From NCBI GenBank assembly GCA_043808235.1, contig JAZDFC010000026.1, positions 1 to 64,000 on the forward strand: 64,000 nucleotides of DNA, given 5' to 3'. The notes below the pieces were generated by a model. The model saw only the letters and a program-made list of their open reading frames with translations, searched no databases and was not told the DNA's origin. Positions 26,631-35,610 of this stretch are shown here, piece after piece (the stretch's first letter is position 1; each line of letters opens with the position of its first letter). This DNA is from JAZDFC01 sp043808235 (GTDB taxonomy: Bacteria > Bacteroidota > Ignavibacteria > Ignavibacteriales > Melioribacteraceae). The position numbers and the translations under genes were made by a program.

Positions 26631-28019
26631 CTAAGTGAGTTTTCGCAAGAGATTAAGATAATTCATTTGAACATCGAGCGGCGGTAATTCATTCGCTTGG
26701 ACGCGGGAGGGGAAGCTAACATTCATTTTATCAAACAATCTCTCTAAAGCTGTGAACATTGGCTTTTGCGGGAATATGGTATCCCGCAGATAATGGATCA
26801 GTTTCATTGTTCTGAACCCATCGAACCACATAATTTTTTGTTTCTGAATTTGTTGTATATCTTTTGAGTTGTTGAGTATCTTATCCCACGAGCTCTCGAA
26901 GGAATTATCAATTAAAAATGTGAAGAGCTCGTTGCTTATAGTCTTTGCGCGATGAATATACTCCGCCGCTGAGAAATTATCATCGCTGTGAAATATGGCA
27001 AGCCATTTTTTTACTACTTCGAAAATTTCCGGGTCATGCAGTAAATATTCATCGTGGGTGGAAGCTAAATAACGATTGATCCGCTGACCGGTACCAAACG
27101 GCACGCGCCAAGATTTTCGGCTCGAAGGGTACACAGTTGTCGTATCGATGCATTGTATTTTTGTAATCTTGGCTAACTTTTCTAAAAAGTAAAAATCCTC
27201 GGCGGCCTTTCTTTTATTCATACCGCCGATACGGATATAACTCTCATAATTGCACACCATAGTTGACCCGATTGTATGAAATGCAAAAGGAGACCGGGCA
27301 TAAGACAAACCCAGCACGTAATAACGTAGAACGATCTCATAACAAATGATAGCTTTTTGTCCATCCTCATCTTCCGGCATGCGATGGGCAAATTTTATAT
27401 AACCCGCTTGAAATGATTTACGGTCAAAATTCATTATCGCTCGCAGATAATCCGGTTCAACTGTGCAGTCGCAATCAAGGCAGATAATTAATTTTCTCGA
27501 AATCGAATCAGAATAATTGAAGCGAGTTAAGGCCAGATCCATCCCTATTTTTCTTGCGAGACCTACTCCAGCATCCATAGCCGGCAACTCTTTCCCCGGA
27601 CTCGATGCGTCGATGAATGCCAATTTAAGATTTGGATTCAATTCGAGTTTTGAAAAATGAGAAGCATGAGGAGTGGATATTTTTTCTCTTAAATACGCGA
27701 TAGTGTTTTGATTGTCAATTTTCGTTTCTACCGAACTCTCGACAGAGTTATTAATAACAAAAAGTATCAGCGCTTTTTTTAATGAGTCGTCATCGTTCTG
27801 CGATAGGGAATGTAAAAGAATTTTAATATTCTCAAATTCATGAATTGCGGGAATTACAACTATATAATCGTAATTCTTTTCATCCCGGCTTTCAATCTGC
27901 CATCCGGGAATGAAATATTTGTCTATATATTTTTGAACCTTATCCGGTAAGATGATTCTATTCCGTTTTGTTGAAATACTCTTTGTAAACAATCTCGCGG
28001 GCTTGCTTAAAATCCGCAC
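26631..28019 (-). CDS. GT2-like glycosyltransferase, translationally overlapping miaA
   Basis: The 462-residue protein has a GT-A domain starting at about 50 ('DYIVVIPAIHEFENIKILLH'), metal motif 'LIICLDCDCTVEPDYLRAIM' and 'GGMNKRKAAEDFYFLEKLAK', which resembles the ED-containing acceptor motif of processive or mannosyl-type GT2 enzymes. No membrane helix is evident. The only good start (ATG at 28019) overlaps the last 62 bases of miaA in another frame; there is no ATG, GTG or TTG between that overlap and the conserved domain. Translation is therefore probably coupled to miaA. The sugar product is unknown. Confidence 0.78.
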   Translation of the reverse strand: MRILSKPARLFTKSISTKRNRIILPDKVQKYIDKYFIPGWQIESRDEKNYDYIVVIPAIHEFENIKILLHSLSQNDDDSLKKALILFVINNSVESSVETKIDNQNTIAYLREKISTPHASHFSKLELNPNLKLAFIDASSPGKELPAMDAGVGLARKIGMDLALTRFNYSDSISRKLIICLDCDCTVEPDYLRAIMNFDRKSFQAGYIKFAHRMPEDEDGQKAIICYEIVLRYYVLGLSYARSPFAFHTIGSTMVCNYESYIRIGGMNKRKAAEDFYFLEKLAKITKIQCIDTTTVYPSSRKSWRVPFGTGQRINRYLASTHDEYLLHDPEIFEVVKKWLAIFHSDDNFSAAEYIHRAKTISNELFTFLIDNSFESSWDKILNNSKDIQQIQKQKIMWFDGFRTMKLIHYLRDTIFPQKPMFTALERLFDKMNVSFPSRVQANELPPLDVQMNYLNLLRKLT

Positions 28020-28875
28020 CGTCGAGCCAGAAGATTTTTACTCCTTCTTTTTCCATTTTTCTAAACCACGTCATTTGCCGTTTTGCGAAAGCATGAATTG
28101 CACTATTTAATTTCTGAAACATATCATTATAATTAATTTCATTGGAAAGGTACTGCACAATAAATTTATACTCCAATCCGAATAATTTCAGTCGCTCGAT
28201 GGAAATGCCATTCGCCAATAATTTTTTTACTTCATCAATCATTCCTTCATCCAATCTCTTTCGCAACCGTATCGTAATCGATCGTATTATTTCTTCGCGT
28301 TCTTTTCGTACACCAATTACAATTGAGTTAATTTGCGGCTTCGTATCTATCGGCTGCGCCCCGTTTTGCTCAGCAACCATTATGGCTTTTATCACCCGAT
28401 CTTTTATTAAAAGATCGGTTGTATTATGCAGTTGAGGTGACAAACCATTTAATTTTTCCCTCAATAGCTCAATCGGTAACTCATCAAGCTCTGAGATTCT
28501 TTCCCGGTTAAATTCGACTTTGGAAAGATTATAATTTTTCAAAATCGAATGGAGGTACAACCCTGTTCCCCCAACTAAAAAAGGAAGTTTATTTTTCGCG
28601 ACAATTTTTTCGAATGAATCGTAAAATGCATTCTGGAAATCATAAAGGTTAAATTCATTATGCGGTGAGATAATATCAATTATATGATGCGGGACTTGAA
28701 CGTCATTCACCAAATAATCCGATAGATCTTTGCCTGTTCCGATATCCATCCCCCGGTAAACCTGTCGCGAATCCGCAGAGATTATTTCGCCATTTATTTC
28801 GTAAGCAAGCATTGCGGCAAGCCTTGTTTTGCCAACTGCCGTCGGACCCAAAATTGTGATGAGATTGTACTTCAT
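27958..28875 (-). CDS. miaA: tRNA dimethylallyltransferase
   Basis: The 305-residue protein has the P-loop G10-P-T-A-V-G-K16-T17 and the signature 'GEIISADSRQVYRGMDIGTG'. It transfers a dimethylallyl group to N6 of adenosine 37 in tRNAs reading codons that start with U. The 'PHHIIDIISPHNEFNLYDF' and 'PFLVGGTGLYLHSILK' segments are standard MiaA, and length is typical. It is the middle gene of a three-gene unit: the histidine-kinase-like gene ends 6 bases upstream, and the GT2-like gene starts inside its 3' end. Confidence 0.97.
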   Translation of the reverse strand: MKYNLITILGPTAVGKTRLAAMLAYEINGEIISADSRQVYRGMDIGTGKDLSDYLVNDVQVPHHIIDIISPHNEFNLYDFQNAFYDSFEKIVAKNKLPFLVGGTGLYLHSILKNYNLSKVEFNRERISELDELPIELLREKLNGLSPQLHNTTDLLIKDRVIKAIMVAEQNGAQPIDTKPQINSIVIGVRKEREEIIRSITIRLRKRLDEGMIDEVKKLLANGISIERLKLFGLEYKFIVQYLSNEINYNDMFQKLNSAIHAFAKRQMTWFRKMEKEGVKIFWLDGADFKQAREIVYKEYFNKTE

Positions 28876-28881
28876 TGCAAG

Positions 28882-31077
28882 CTAAAAGGCAGAATATATA
28901 GGTAGTGAAATAATAAATGTTGAACCGGCGCCCGGTTTGCTCTCAAATTTTATTTTACCGTTAAATTCTTCTATAATCTTTTTTGTGATATTAAGACCGA
29001 GACCGGAGCCATCCTTTTTATCGTACGTGAAAAAGGGTTCGAATATTTGGGCATGATATTTTTCTGGAATCCCTTTCCCATTATCCTTGATAAGAATATT
29101 CAATTCATTTTTTTCTTTTCCTGTTGCGATTAAAATATCCCCGCCAGAAGGCATCGACTCGCATGAATTCTTAATTATCTGGTAGTAACATTTGTAAAAT
29201 TCATTCTCATCAAGTTTCAAAATCGCATCTTCTGCAAATTCATTCGTTATTTGACATTTATAGAATTGAAGCAAGGGATCGATTCTTTTAGAGAAATCAG
29301 TAAGTAAACTATTAATTTTTATCGGCGTTGAATGCAAAGGATTTTCTCTTCCTGAAAGATTAATTATCGTATGTACCGATTCGTTTATCTTGTCGATTTG
29401 TTCGTTTAGCATTTCGAGAATCTGTTGTGCGTCCTTTGGTAAGTTTTTACTCTGAAGATGAGAAATGTACCGCTTGCCAACTAATGCCGGTTTCTTTACA
29501 AAGTTATTAAAATAATTCGCAATCATCGGGAAAACAGATTTTTGAGATGAATCTTTTGCCGCGGCAGATTTTAACCTGGTTTTCGCGAACAAAAAATTCT
29601 TTGCTATTACTCCAAGCATGTGTTCATCTTCTGTGGAAAATGAATGGAGCGGATTGTTTATCATTTGCAAAACGCCAAATGTTTTTCCATTCAACTGAAT
29701 TGGATAACACAACATACATTGTGGATTTCGCCCCAGTGGATCGTCGGTTTTCCCATCATACCGCAAATCATCCTGGGGATCGTCAGTGTTTACAATTTCG
29801 TTATTCCGGCAACACCACCCTGTAATTCCTGTTTCCGAGGGCATGCGTATTTCCTTCCCGAAATAATTTGCAAATAAATCTCTATTGTTATCGCTGCACA
29901 TTAAAAACAATCCTGCTTCGGCATTTATCATATCTACCGCGCTTTTCTCAGTAGCAGTTATCAAATCATTCAGGGATTCTGCAGAGTAAATGCTTTCCAT
30001 CACCTCAATTATTTTTTGAGCTTTAGCATCGTTTAATTTGGAAACCATTGCCGGTTGATTGCCGAATACAAATTTTAAATCGGGTTTATATAGCTCATCT
30101 ATTTGCTCATCGGGTTCAGATTCCGGTTTTTCAACTTCGCCCGGTATTTCTTCGGGGGGGGTAATATCTTCCTTAGTTACCCTTAATGGTCCAAATTTAC
30201 CTTCATCAAGCTTTTTAAAAAAATCTTGATCCTCACCCGGCATAGCATCCGGCAATTCGTTTGTTTCAAGAACCTCATGTTCGAACGAACCGAATTCATC
30301 TATTACATTAAGAGATTCCGCTTCAAGTTCCAAATCCGCTTCAACAGGGATTTCGATAGGGGGAGCGGTCTTTCTTTCCTCAAGTGAATTTATTTCGATA
30401 GGTTCATCTTCAGCAATATCAATTATATCCTCGACTAAATCTTTATCGGGTTCTGGAATAATTTCCATTTTATTTTCTTCAACAAAATCGATTTTAGTCG
30501 AAGTATTGAGACCACTATCCGAATCATCGGAGAAATTAATTAAAAATTCCGGTTCCAATTCCTTACGCAGTTCAATAGTAGATTCGGGTTGCTGCGCAAC
30601 TTCCGGTGAATCACTTCGTTCCTTTGTTTTTATATCAGGTTCAGGTTGTTTTTCTTGAGTTAAAAAAGTCGGACCCTCACCATTGAAAATCGAAACCTCG
30701 AGATTTTTCCGAATAGCTTCATCCTGTGCTATCAAGCTGTTGATTTCAATTCGAGAAAGAGCTATTAAATATGAGTTTCTTAAAGCTACCGCAGTCGAGG
30801 TTCGCGAAGTTTCTTCAAAATATTCTTCATAACCAAAAAAATCATTGTTCTGAAAAATGAGTGATTTTGATTTGCCGAGTAGTTTTTTCTTTAACAGGTT
30901 AATTTCACCACTCACAACAAGATAAATAAAATTTGCCGGATCGCCTTCGCGGAATAATATTTCGCCTTCTTTAACTGTTATTAATTTTCCAGAGATGCTC
31001 GAGACATCGAGATTATCAATATCGATGGAATTGAATAAACTATTTGTCCCGAGGGATTTGAAGGATTGTTTTTCCAT
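28882..31077 (-). CDS. Soluble histidine-kinase-like protein with CNB and GAF domains
   Basis: The 731-residue protein has a cyclic-nucleotide-binding-like domain at about 15-130 ('VKEGEILFREGDPANFIYLV', 'VSGEINLL'), a very acidic linker at about 135-330, a GAF domain at about 350-495 ('INAEAGLFLMCSDNNRDLFA', 'GWCCRNNEIVNTDDPQDD') and a HATPase_c domain at about 615-730 with N-box 'IIKNSCESMPSGGDI', G1 'DNGKGIP' and G2 'GSGLGL'. No membrane helix is present. The region where the phospho-acceptor helix should be (about 520-600) lacks a clear H-E/D-x-x-N/T motif. It may signal without classical autophosphorylation or use an atypical histidine. It is first in an operon with miaA. Confidence 0.85.
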   Translation of the reverse strand: MEKQSFKSLGTNSLFNSIDIDNLDVSSISGKLITVKEGEILFREGDPANFIYLVVSGEINLLKKKLLGKSKSLIFQNNDFFGYEEYFEETSRTSTAVALRNSYLIALSRIEINSLIAQDEAIRKNLEVSIFNGEGPTFLTQEKQPEPDIKTKERSDSPEVAQQPESTIELRKELEPEFLINFSDDSDSGLNTSTKIDFVEENKMEIIPEPDKDLVEDIIDIAEDEPIEINSLEERKTAPPIEIPVEADLELEAESLNVIDEFGSFEHEVLETNELPDAMPGEDQDFFKKLDEGKFGPLRVTKEDITPPEEIPGEVEKPESEPDEQIDELYKPDLKFVFGNQPAMVSKLNDAKAQKIIEVMESIYSAESLNDLITATEKSAVDMINAEAGLFLMCSDNNRDLFANYFGKEIRMPSETGITGWCCRNNEIVNTDDPQDDLRYDGKTDDPLGRNPQCMLCYPIQLNGKTFGVLQMINNPLHSFSTEDEHMLGVIAKNFLFAKTRLKSAAAKDSSQKSVFPMIANYFNNFVKKPALVGKRYISHLQSKNLPKDAQQILEMLNEQIDKINESVHTIINLSGRENPLHSTPIKINSLLTDFSKRIDPLLQFYKCQITNEFAEDAILKLDENEFYKCYYQIIKNSCESMPSGGDILIATGKEKNELNILIKDNGKGIPEKYHAQIFEPFFTYDKKDGSGLGLNITKKIIEEFNGKIKFESKPGAGSTFIISLPIYSAF

Positions 31078-31211
31078 TTTCTATATCGAATAAATTGGAA
31101 AAGTTAATTGTACTGTGAAAATTATTCTCGTCACTTCTTCCATTGACAAGAGAATTTCATAATCCAATGCAATTTAGTACCTGTAAATGAATACTTCAAT
31201 GAAAGAATTTG

Positions 31212-31928
31212 TTATTCTATCGCGTAAACAATATTTACCGATTCGGTAACTGTAAAAGTTTTTGAATAGAATCCGCCCGGAGAAGCAGCCACCATATCAT
31301 ATTCAACTCGCTGCTGGGCATATGCTATATTATTAAACGGATTGGGATAAAAACTACTCGTGGTTTCCTGAGTGATTAAAATGGGTTTCCCCAATTTAAC
31401 ACCGAAGCCGTCCGCAAATTCCTGCGCTTTCGTCTTTGCGGCATTAATCGCTTTTTCCCTTGCCTGCTTTTTGTATGGCGTGTAGTCCTCCAACTGGAAA
31501 TTTATGTTGGATAAAGTTTCGACGTCGCTCTCACTTATCGCTAAAATAATTTCCTCAACTTTGCTCAAATCTTTTATAACAACGCCAACTTGAATCTTTG
31601 CTACAAAGTCTTTGCTCGAAGAAAGGAACGCCTTCCCATCAAAATTTTCGCCGCTGCTGAAATAGGAAGTGACAAGATCTTTTTCTTTCACGCCAAGTGA
31701 TACTAATTTCGAAGATAACCGGGTAACTTTATCCTTAGCTTTACCCACGGCTTCTCTAAGTGTTTCGCCGTACCCGATAAAGCTGAAATCAACCGAAGCA
31801 TTATCCGCCTCGACAATGATTTCGGCTGTTCCTGTAATAACAAGTTGGTTTTTCTGCGGCGGTTCCTGTGCTAATGTTTGTGTAAAAATAAATACAACTG
31901 CGATGAGTATTGACTTTAAACTTTTCAT
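31212..31928 (-). CDS. SIMPL (DUF541) domain periplasmic protein
   Basis: The start is placed at the ATG at 31928 because the following residues (KSLKSILIAVVFIFTQTLAQ) form a signal peptide; an upstream ATG at 32036 would add 36 residues that spoil it. The mature protein of about 218 residues is a SIMPL/DUF541 domain ('LVITGTAEIIVEADNASVDF', 'AINAAKTKAQEFADGFGVKL'). SIMPL proteins are periplasmic or outer-membrane-associated with poorly defined roles, linked in some bacteria to oxidative stress. It is monocistronic. Confidence 0.86.
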   Translation of the reverse strand: MKSLKSILIAVVFIFTQTLAQEPPQKNQLVITGTAEIIVEADNASVDFSFIGYGETLREAVGKAKDKVTRLSSKLVSLGVKEKDLVTSYFSSGENFDGKAFLSSSKDFVAKIQVGVVIKDLSKVEEIILAISESDVETLSNINFQLEDYTPYKKQAREKAINAAKTKAQEFADGFGVKLGKPILITQETTSSFYPNPFNNIAYAQQRVEYDMVAASPGGFYSKTFTVTESVNIVYAIE

Positions 31929-32137
31929 TGTGTTAACTCCGGATAATTTCTGACGGAACATAAATAAAATATTGTGGAGATTCAACGCATTGTATATTGA
32001 CCAATGACGACATTTGGGAAATTTATTTCTTCGCATGCATCAGCTGTCCAATATAATTTCAAATTAGTAAATAATATTTGATTGAATATTGTTTTAAGAA
32101 TGTTTTGTCGGCGTTGATAATGAATCCCTCATATTGC

Positions 32138-32312
32138 GTCCCATACGGGACTTTATTTATGAAGGAAGAAATCATAGTACTAAAAATATTTTGTCCCTAC
32201 CGGGACAATTCGTAACAATATGCCTATAAACCGACATTATATAGCAATCCCGGTAGGGATGAAATGTTTATAGTAAATCACCCCCAATATTCGAATTAAG
32301 TCCCATCGGGAC
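32138..32312. repeat. Array of four GTCCC/GGGAC palindromes (REP-like)
   Basis: Four palindromes lie in an AT-rich gap: GTCCC-ATAC-GGGAC (32138-32151), TGTCCC-TACC-GGGACA (32192-32207), ATCCC-GGTA-GGGAT (32247-32260) and GTCCC-ATC-GGGAC (32300-32312). The second and third also form a 12-base inverted pair with each other (TCCCTACCGGGA and TCCCGGTAGGGA). Spacing is about 40-55 bases. The rest of the 551-base gap (31929-32479) shows no gene. Confidence 0.75.
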
Positions 32313-32479
32313 GAAATATCGGAATTTTATTTTGGACAGATATGTCGCATGCAGCAGCATACGATAAATAATTCAACTAATTGCATAAAATAATCGATAA
32401 TTTTTTGTTGAGCTTTTCGGAAATTAGAATGCTTTGCTAATTTTCTTTTATCATTATAAACCGGGACTGGAATTCTTTC

Positions 32480-33883
32480 ATGAATTGGAAAAATATTTTT
32501 TTCACAAAAGTTATTCTTTTTATCTTAATTCTTTCTGCGGTAATATTTGCGCAGGATACATGCGATTGCGAAGTACGGGGCGCATGGGTTAATCCGCAGG
32601 GATATTATTCGCAGGAAAAAAGGGATGAGACTTTAAAAAATCTTCTTGCTGCGAATATCAATACACTTGTTTTAACTGCTCCGCAGATTAATGATAATTA
32701 CGGATGGGGCGATCCTGATGACTTCCTCGCTTTTGTAACTGCTGCGAAAGATTCCGGTTTAAGTGTGCATCCATGGATTGAATGTATGTTCAGAATGTCT
32801 TCGGACTCTGTAAACTTTGCAGATCCATTGGAACAAGAAGCACAAAAGCAATGGGTGCTGGATTTACTTAGCGCGTATGGAAATTTCATTGACGGTGTAT
32901 CTCTCGATTATTTGCGGATACCAAGCTGGGGCAATGTCAATATCAACGGACAAATGGAAGGTATAAATACAACGATTGCAGGAATGAAAGAAGCGATCGA
33001 ACTTAATTATCCCGAGAAATTTCTTACTGCAAGTCCGTTTACTTTACAACCGTCCTATGCGGATTTTTCATCGGAGGAAATTCCCGATTGGTTTTTAACA
33101 TGGTTCAATAACAATCCAGGAAATCCCTATGATGTTGTTTCGCCTTATTTTGATACCGTACCTAATCAAATGAAATTTCAGCAGGATGCAGTAAGCTGGA
33201 TAACTTTAGGAAATGTTGATGCAATTATGCCGATGCAATATGCCCTCTCCGATTCGATATGGAATGCGGAAGCTGATCAGTATTTGGAATTTTTAGGTGA
33301 GAATCGTAAGAAAGTTTATATCGGACTCGGCTGGCTCGAAGAAGAAGGACATCCCGAATGGGGATACGATGCAGCGGGCATCATTAGAAAAATTAAATAC
33401 GGAAGGAGTCTTGGTTACACCGGCTGGATAATATATAAATTGGGGGCCGACAGTGTTGATGATTTGCCTTTGATAGAAGCCTTAACCGTCGATTCCGAAA
33501 TAAATAATTTTGATGCTCCTTTCAAAAATAAAATTCGTTCGTGTTTTAAAACGGATGTTTCGAAAATCGATGATGAAAAATCATCAATCGAAAAAGAGTT
33601 TCATTTGTTTCAGAACTACCCTAATCCATTCAATCCAACATCAACAATCATGTTTTCAATTCATGCTGTAGAGACGCCATATATGGCGTCTTTACCACAT
33701 GTTACGTTGAAAATTTACAATATGCTCGGACGTGAGGTTGCGGAATTAGTAAATGAATTTAAAAATCCGGGAATGTACAAAATTAAATTTAACGCAGGCG
33801 ACAGATTGGCGAGCGGTCATTACATATATAGACTTTCTTGCGGTTCATATTCGGAGTCGAAGTTGATGCTTTTACTTAAATAA
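32480..33883 (+). CDS. Secreted GHL10-like family 10 glycosyl hydrolase with T9SS sorting domain
   Basis: The 467-residue protein has a signal peptide (about 1-24), a GHL10/DUF187-like TIM-barrel domain at about 28-345 ('CEVRGAWVNPQGYYSQEKRD', 'AANINTLVLTAP', 'GVSLDYLRIPSWG', 'AIMPMQYAL') and a T9SS C-terminal domain at about 372-467 ('FQNYPNPFNPTSTIMFSI' to 'ASGHYIYRLSCGSYSESKLM'). Members of this family act on polysaccharides; the exact substrate is not predictable. A 28-base near-perfect palindrome (33668-33695) is inserted in frame within the sorting domain and adds about 9-10 residues in the loop before 'VTLKIYNMLGREV'. Confidence 0.88.
   Translation: MNWKNIFFTKVILFILILSAVIFAQDTCDCEVRGAWVNPQGYYSQEKRDETLKNLLAANINTLVLTAPQINDNYGWGDPDDFLAFVTAAKDSGLSVHPWIECMFRMSSDSVNFADPLEQEAQKQWVLDLLSAYGNFIDGVSLDYLRIPSWGNVNINGQMEGINTTIAGMKEAIELNYPEKFLTASPFTLQPSYADFSSEEIPDWFLTWFNNNPGNPYDVVSPYFDTVPNQMKFQQDAVSWITLGNVDAIMPMQYALSDSIWNAEADQYLEFLGENRKKVYIGLGWLEEEGHPEWGYDAAGIIRKIKYGRSLGYTGWIIYKLGADSVDDLPLIEALTVDSEINNFDAPFKNKIRSCFKTDVSKIDDEKSSIEKEFHLFQNYPNPFNPTSTIMFSIHAVETPYMASLPHVTLKIYNMLGREVAELVNEFKNPGMYKIKFNAGDRLASGHYIYRLSCGSYSESKLMLLLK
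33668..33695. repeat. 28-base palindrome inside a coding sequence
   Basis: Starting GTAGAGACGCC and ending GGCGTCTTTAC around a central ATATAT, the sequence equals its own reverse complement except for one pair of positions. The GTAGAGACG/CGTCTCTAC type of palindrome is, as far as I recall, dispersed in cyanobacterial and Bacteroidota genomes. Here it is translated in frame in a T9SS sorting domain. Confidence 0.8.
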
Positions 33884-33990
33884 AGAATCGCATTGATATC
33901 TTTTTGATTCACTAATTCTTAAAAACATTACCATACTAACTCCCGTCATATTGAGTGTGAATTTTTTAATTTATTTAAATAGGAACGGAA

Positions 33991-35550
33991 ATGAAGAAGA
34001 TAATTACGCTATTATCCTTAGTTATTGTTGCCGCATGCAGCAGTTCAACGGGCGTAAAATCGATTAACGACGAATGCTTTTGCGATCAAAAATATGTAAG
34101 ATCCAATCTCGAGTTTTTAGCATCGGATGAATTGGAAGGAAGAGAAACGGGGGAGCGAGGTAATGATTTAGCTTCGTTATTCATTGCCTCTGAATTAAAA
34201 AAGTACAGTGTAAAACCATTCGGTGATTCCGGTACGTATTTCCAAAACATAGAGTTTCTCTCAAAGCGTTTTCTTGAATCATCGTATTTTTCGGTTTGCA
34301 ATAAAGAAGGCAATGATCTGTTTGAGTTAAAAATAGGGAATGATTTTTTTACTCAGACCTCTAGCAATTCCGAAAAAGACAGTGTCCACGTATCCGGTCA
34401 AATTGTGTTTGCCGGTTATGGAATTACCGCCGATGAATATAACTATGACGACTATGAAGACATTGATATTAAAAATAAAATTGTGGTTATTCTTTGGGGC
34501 GAACCTTACAGTATTGACGATAATTTTTTTGATGGTGAAAAACCGACTAAATATTATAATCCTCAAACAAAAGCGGAGATAGCTAAAGAAAAAGGCGCTG
34601 CCGGATTTCTAATACTGCCGGGCGCCGAGGTGTTGCAATACTGGTCTCTTCTAAAAGATATGGTCTTGCAATCTAATATGTATATGAAAGAACCCGACAC
34701 CTCTTCTGTGATTCCGCCGCGGATGGTTGGTGCAATCATTTCCGAAGAATCGGCAAAAAAATTATTTGCGGGCGAAGAAATGGAATTCGATAAAATTCAG
34801 CAGATGCTTGAAGAGAAAGAAATTCCGCGAGCGTTTGAACTCAATAAAAATATTGACTGCCATATACAAATGAGACAGGAAGAAGTTACTTCCTGTAACG
34901 TTGTGGGGATTATTGAAGGTATCGATCCGGTTCTTAAGAATGAATATATAGCAATAGGCGCTCATTACGATCATGTTGGAGTAACAAATGGCAAAGTATT
35001 TAACGGCGCCGATGATAACGCTTCGGGTACAACAAGTATACTTGAAGTAGCAAGACAATTATCTCAATTTAAGAGTAATAAAAGATCAATTATTGTCTTA
35101 TTGTACACAGGAGAAGAAAAAGGTTTGTATGGGTCGGCATTCTATATCGAGAAATTTGCCGGGATAAATTCCGTGAAAGCTAATATAAATTTAGATATGG
35201 TCGGACGTGGAAGTTTAGATACAATGTTTGTGATTGGTACAGATCATTCCGTTAAAGAATTTGATGAGACAATACAGAAAATTAACTTGGAATCAGCGGG
35301 CTTTGTATTTGACTATTCACTAAGCAATTCTAATTTCTATTACCAGAGCGATCACTATAATTTTTCGAAGTTCGGCATTCCGGTTGTTTTCTTCTTCGAT
35401 AATATGTCGGTCGATTTGCATCAACCGACTGACGACATCGAAAAAATAAATTTTGAGAAAATTTGTAAAACGGTTGGGCTTGTTAAGAATCTAACTCTCG
35501 AATTTGCAAATACAAAAATGAAATTTGGAAATATCGACAAAGCGGAATAA
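33991..35550 (+). CDS. M28-family zinc aminopeptidase lipoprotein with PA domain
   Basis: The 519-residue protein has a lipobox (VAAC, Cys16). A protease-associated domain is inserted at about 130-260 ('GQIVFAGYGITADEYNYDDY'). The M28 catalytic set is complete: H325 and D327 in 'GAHYDHVG', D341 in 'GADDNASG', E375-E376 in 'YTGEEKGLYGS', D402 in 'NLDMVGR' and H455 in 'SDHYNFSK', for two co-catalytic zinc ions. It should release N-terminal residues from peptides in the periplasm or at the outer membrane. Transcription ends at the perfect hairpin at 35578-35610. Confidence 0.92.
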   Translation: MKKIITLLSLVIVAACSSSTGVKSINDECFCDQKYVRSNLEFLASDELEGRETGERGNDLASLFIASELKKYSVKPFGDSGTYFQNIEFLSKRFLESSYFSVCNKEGNDLFELKIGNDFFTQTSSNSEKDSVHVSGQIVFAGYGITADEYNYDDYEDIDIKNKIVVILWGEPYSIDDNFFDGEKPTKYYNPQTKAEIAKEKGAAGFLILPGAEVLQYWSLLKDMVLQSNMYMKEPDTSSVIPPRMVGAIISEESAKKLFAGEEMEFDKIQQMLEEKEIPRAFELNKNIDCHIQMRQEEVTSCNVVGIIEGIDPVLKNEYIAIGAHYDHVGVTNGKVFNGADDNASGTTSILEVARQLSQFKSNKRSIIVLLYTGEEKGLYGSAFYIEKFAGINSVKANINLDMVGRGSLDTMFVIGTDHSVKEFDETIQKINLESAGFVFDYSLSNSNFYYQSDHYNFSKFGIPVVFFFDNMSVDLHQPTDDIEKINFEKICKTVGLVKNLTLEFANTKMKFGNIDKAE

Positions 35551-35577
35551 TTATAGTCTTACTTTCATTTTATCTTC

Positions 35578-35610
35578 AATAAACACGACGGTTAATCCGT
35601 CGTGTTTATT
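35578..35610. terminator. Bidirectional terminator between convergent genes
   Basis: AATAAACACGACGG (35578-35591) and CCGTCGTGTTTATT (35597-35610) form a perfect 14-bp stem with a TTAAT loop, flanked by T-rich sequence on both strands. It sits between the stop codons of the M28 and endonuclease/phosphatase genes and overlaps the stop of the latter. Confidence 0.85.

Noticed and set aside
31929..32036. 36-residue N-terminal extension of the SIMPL protein
   Set aside because: It places the signal peptide inside the protein; the ATG at 31928 gives a normal signal sequence.
32138..32312. CRISPR array
   Set aside because: The repeats are only 13-16 bases, palindromic, in mixed versions, and no cas genes are present.
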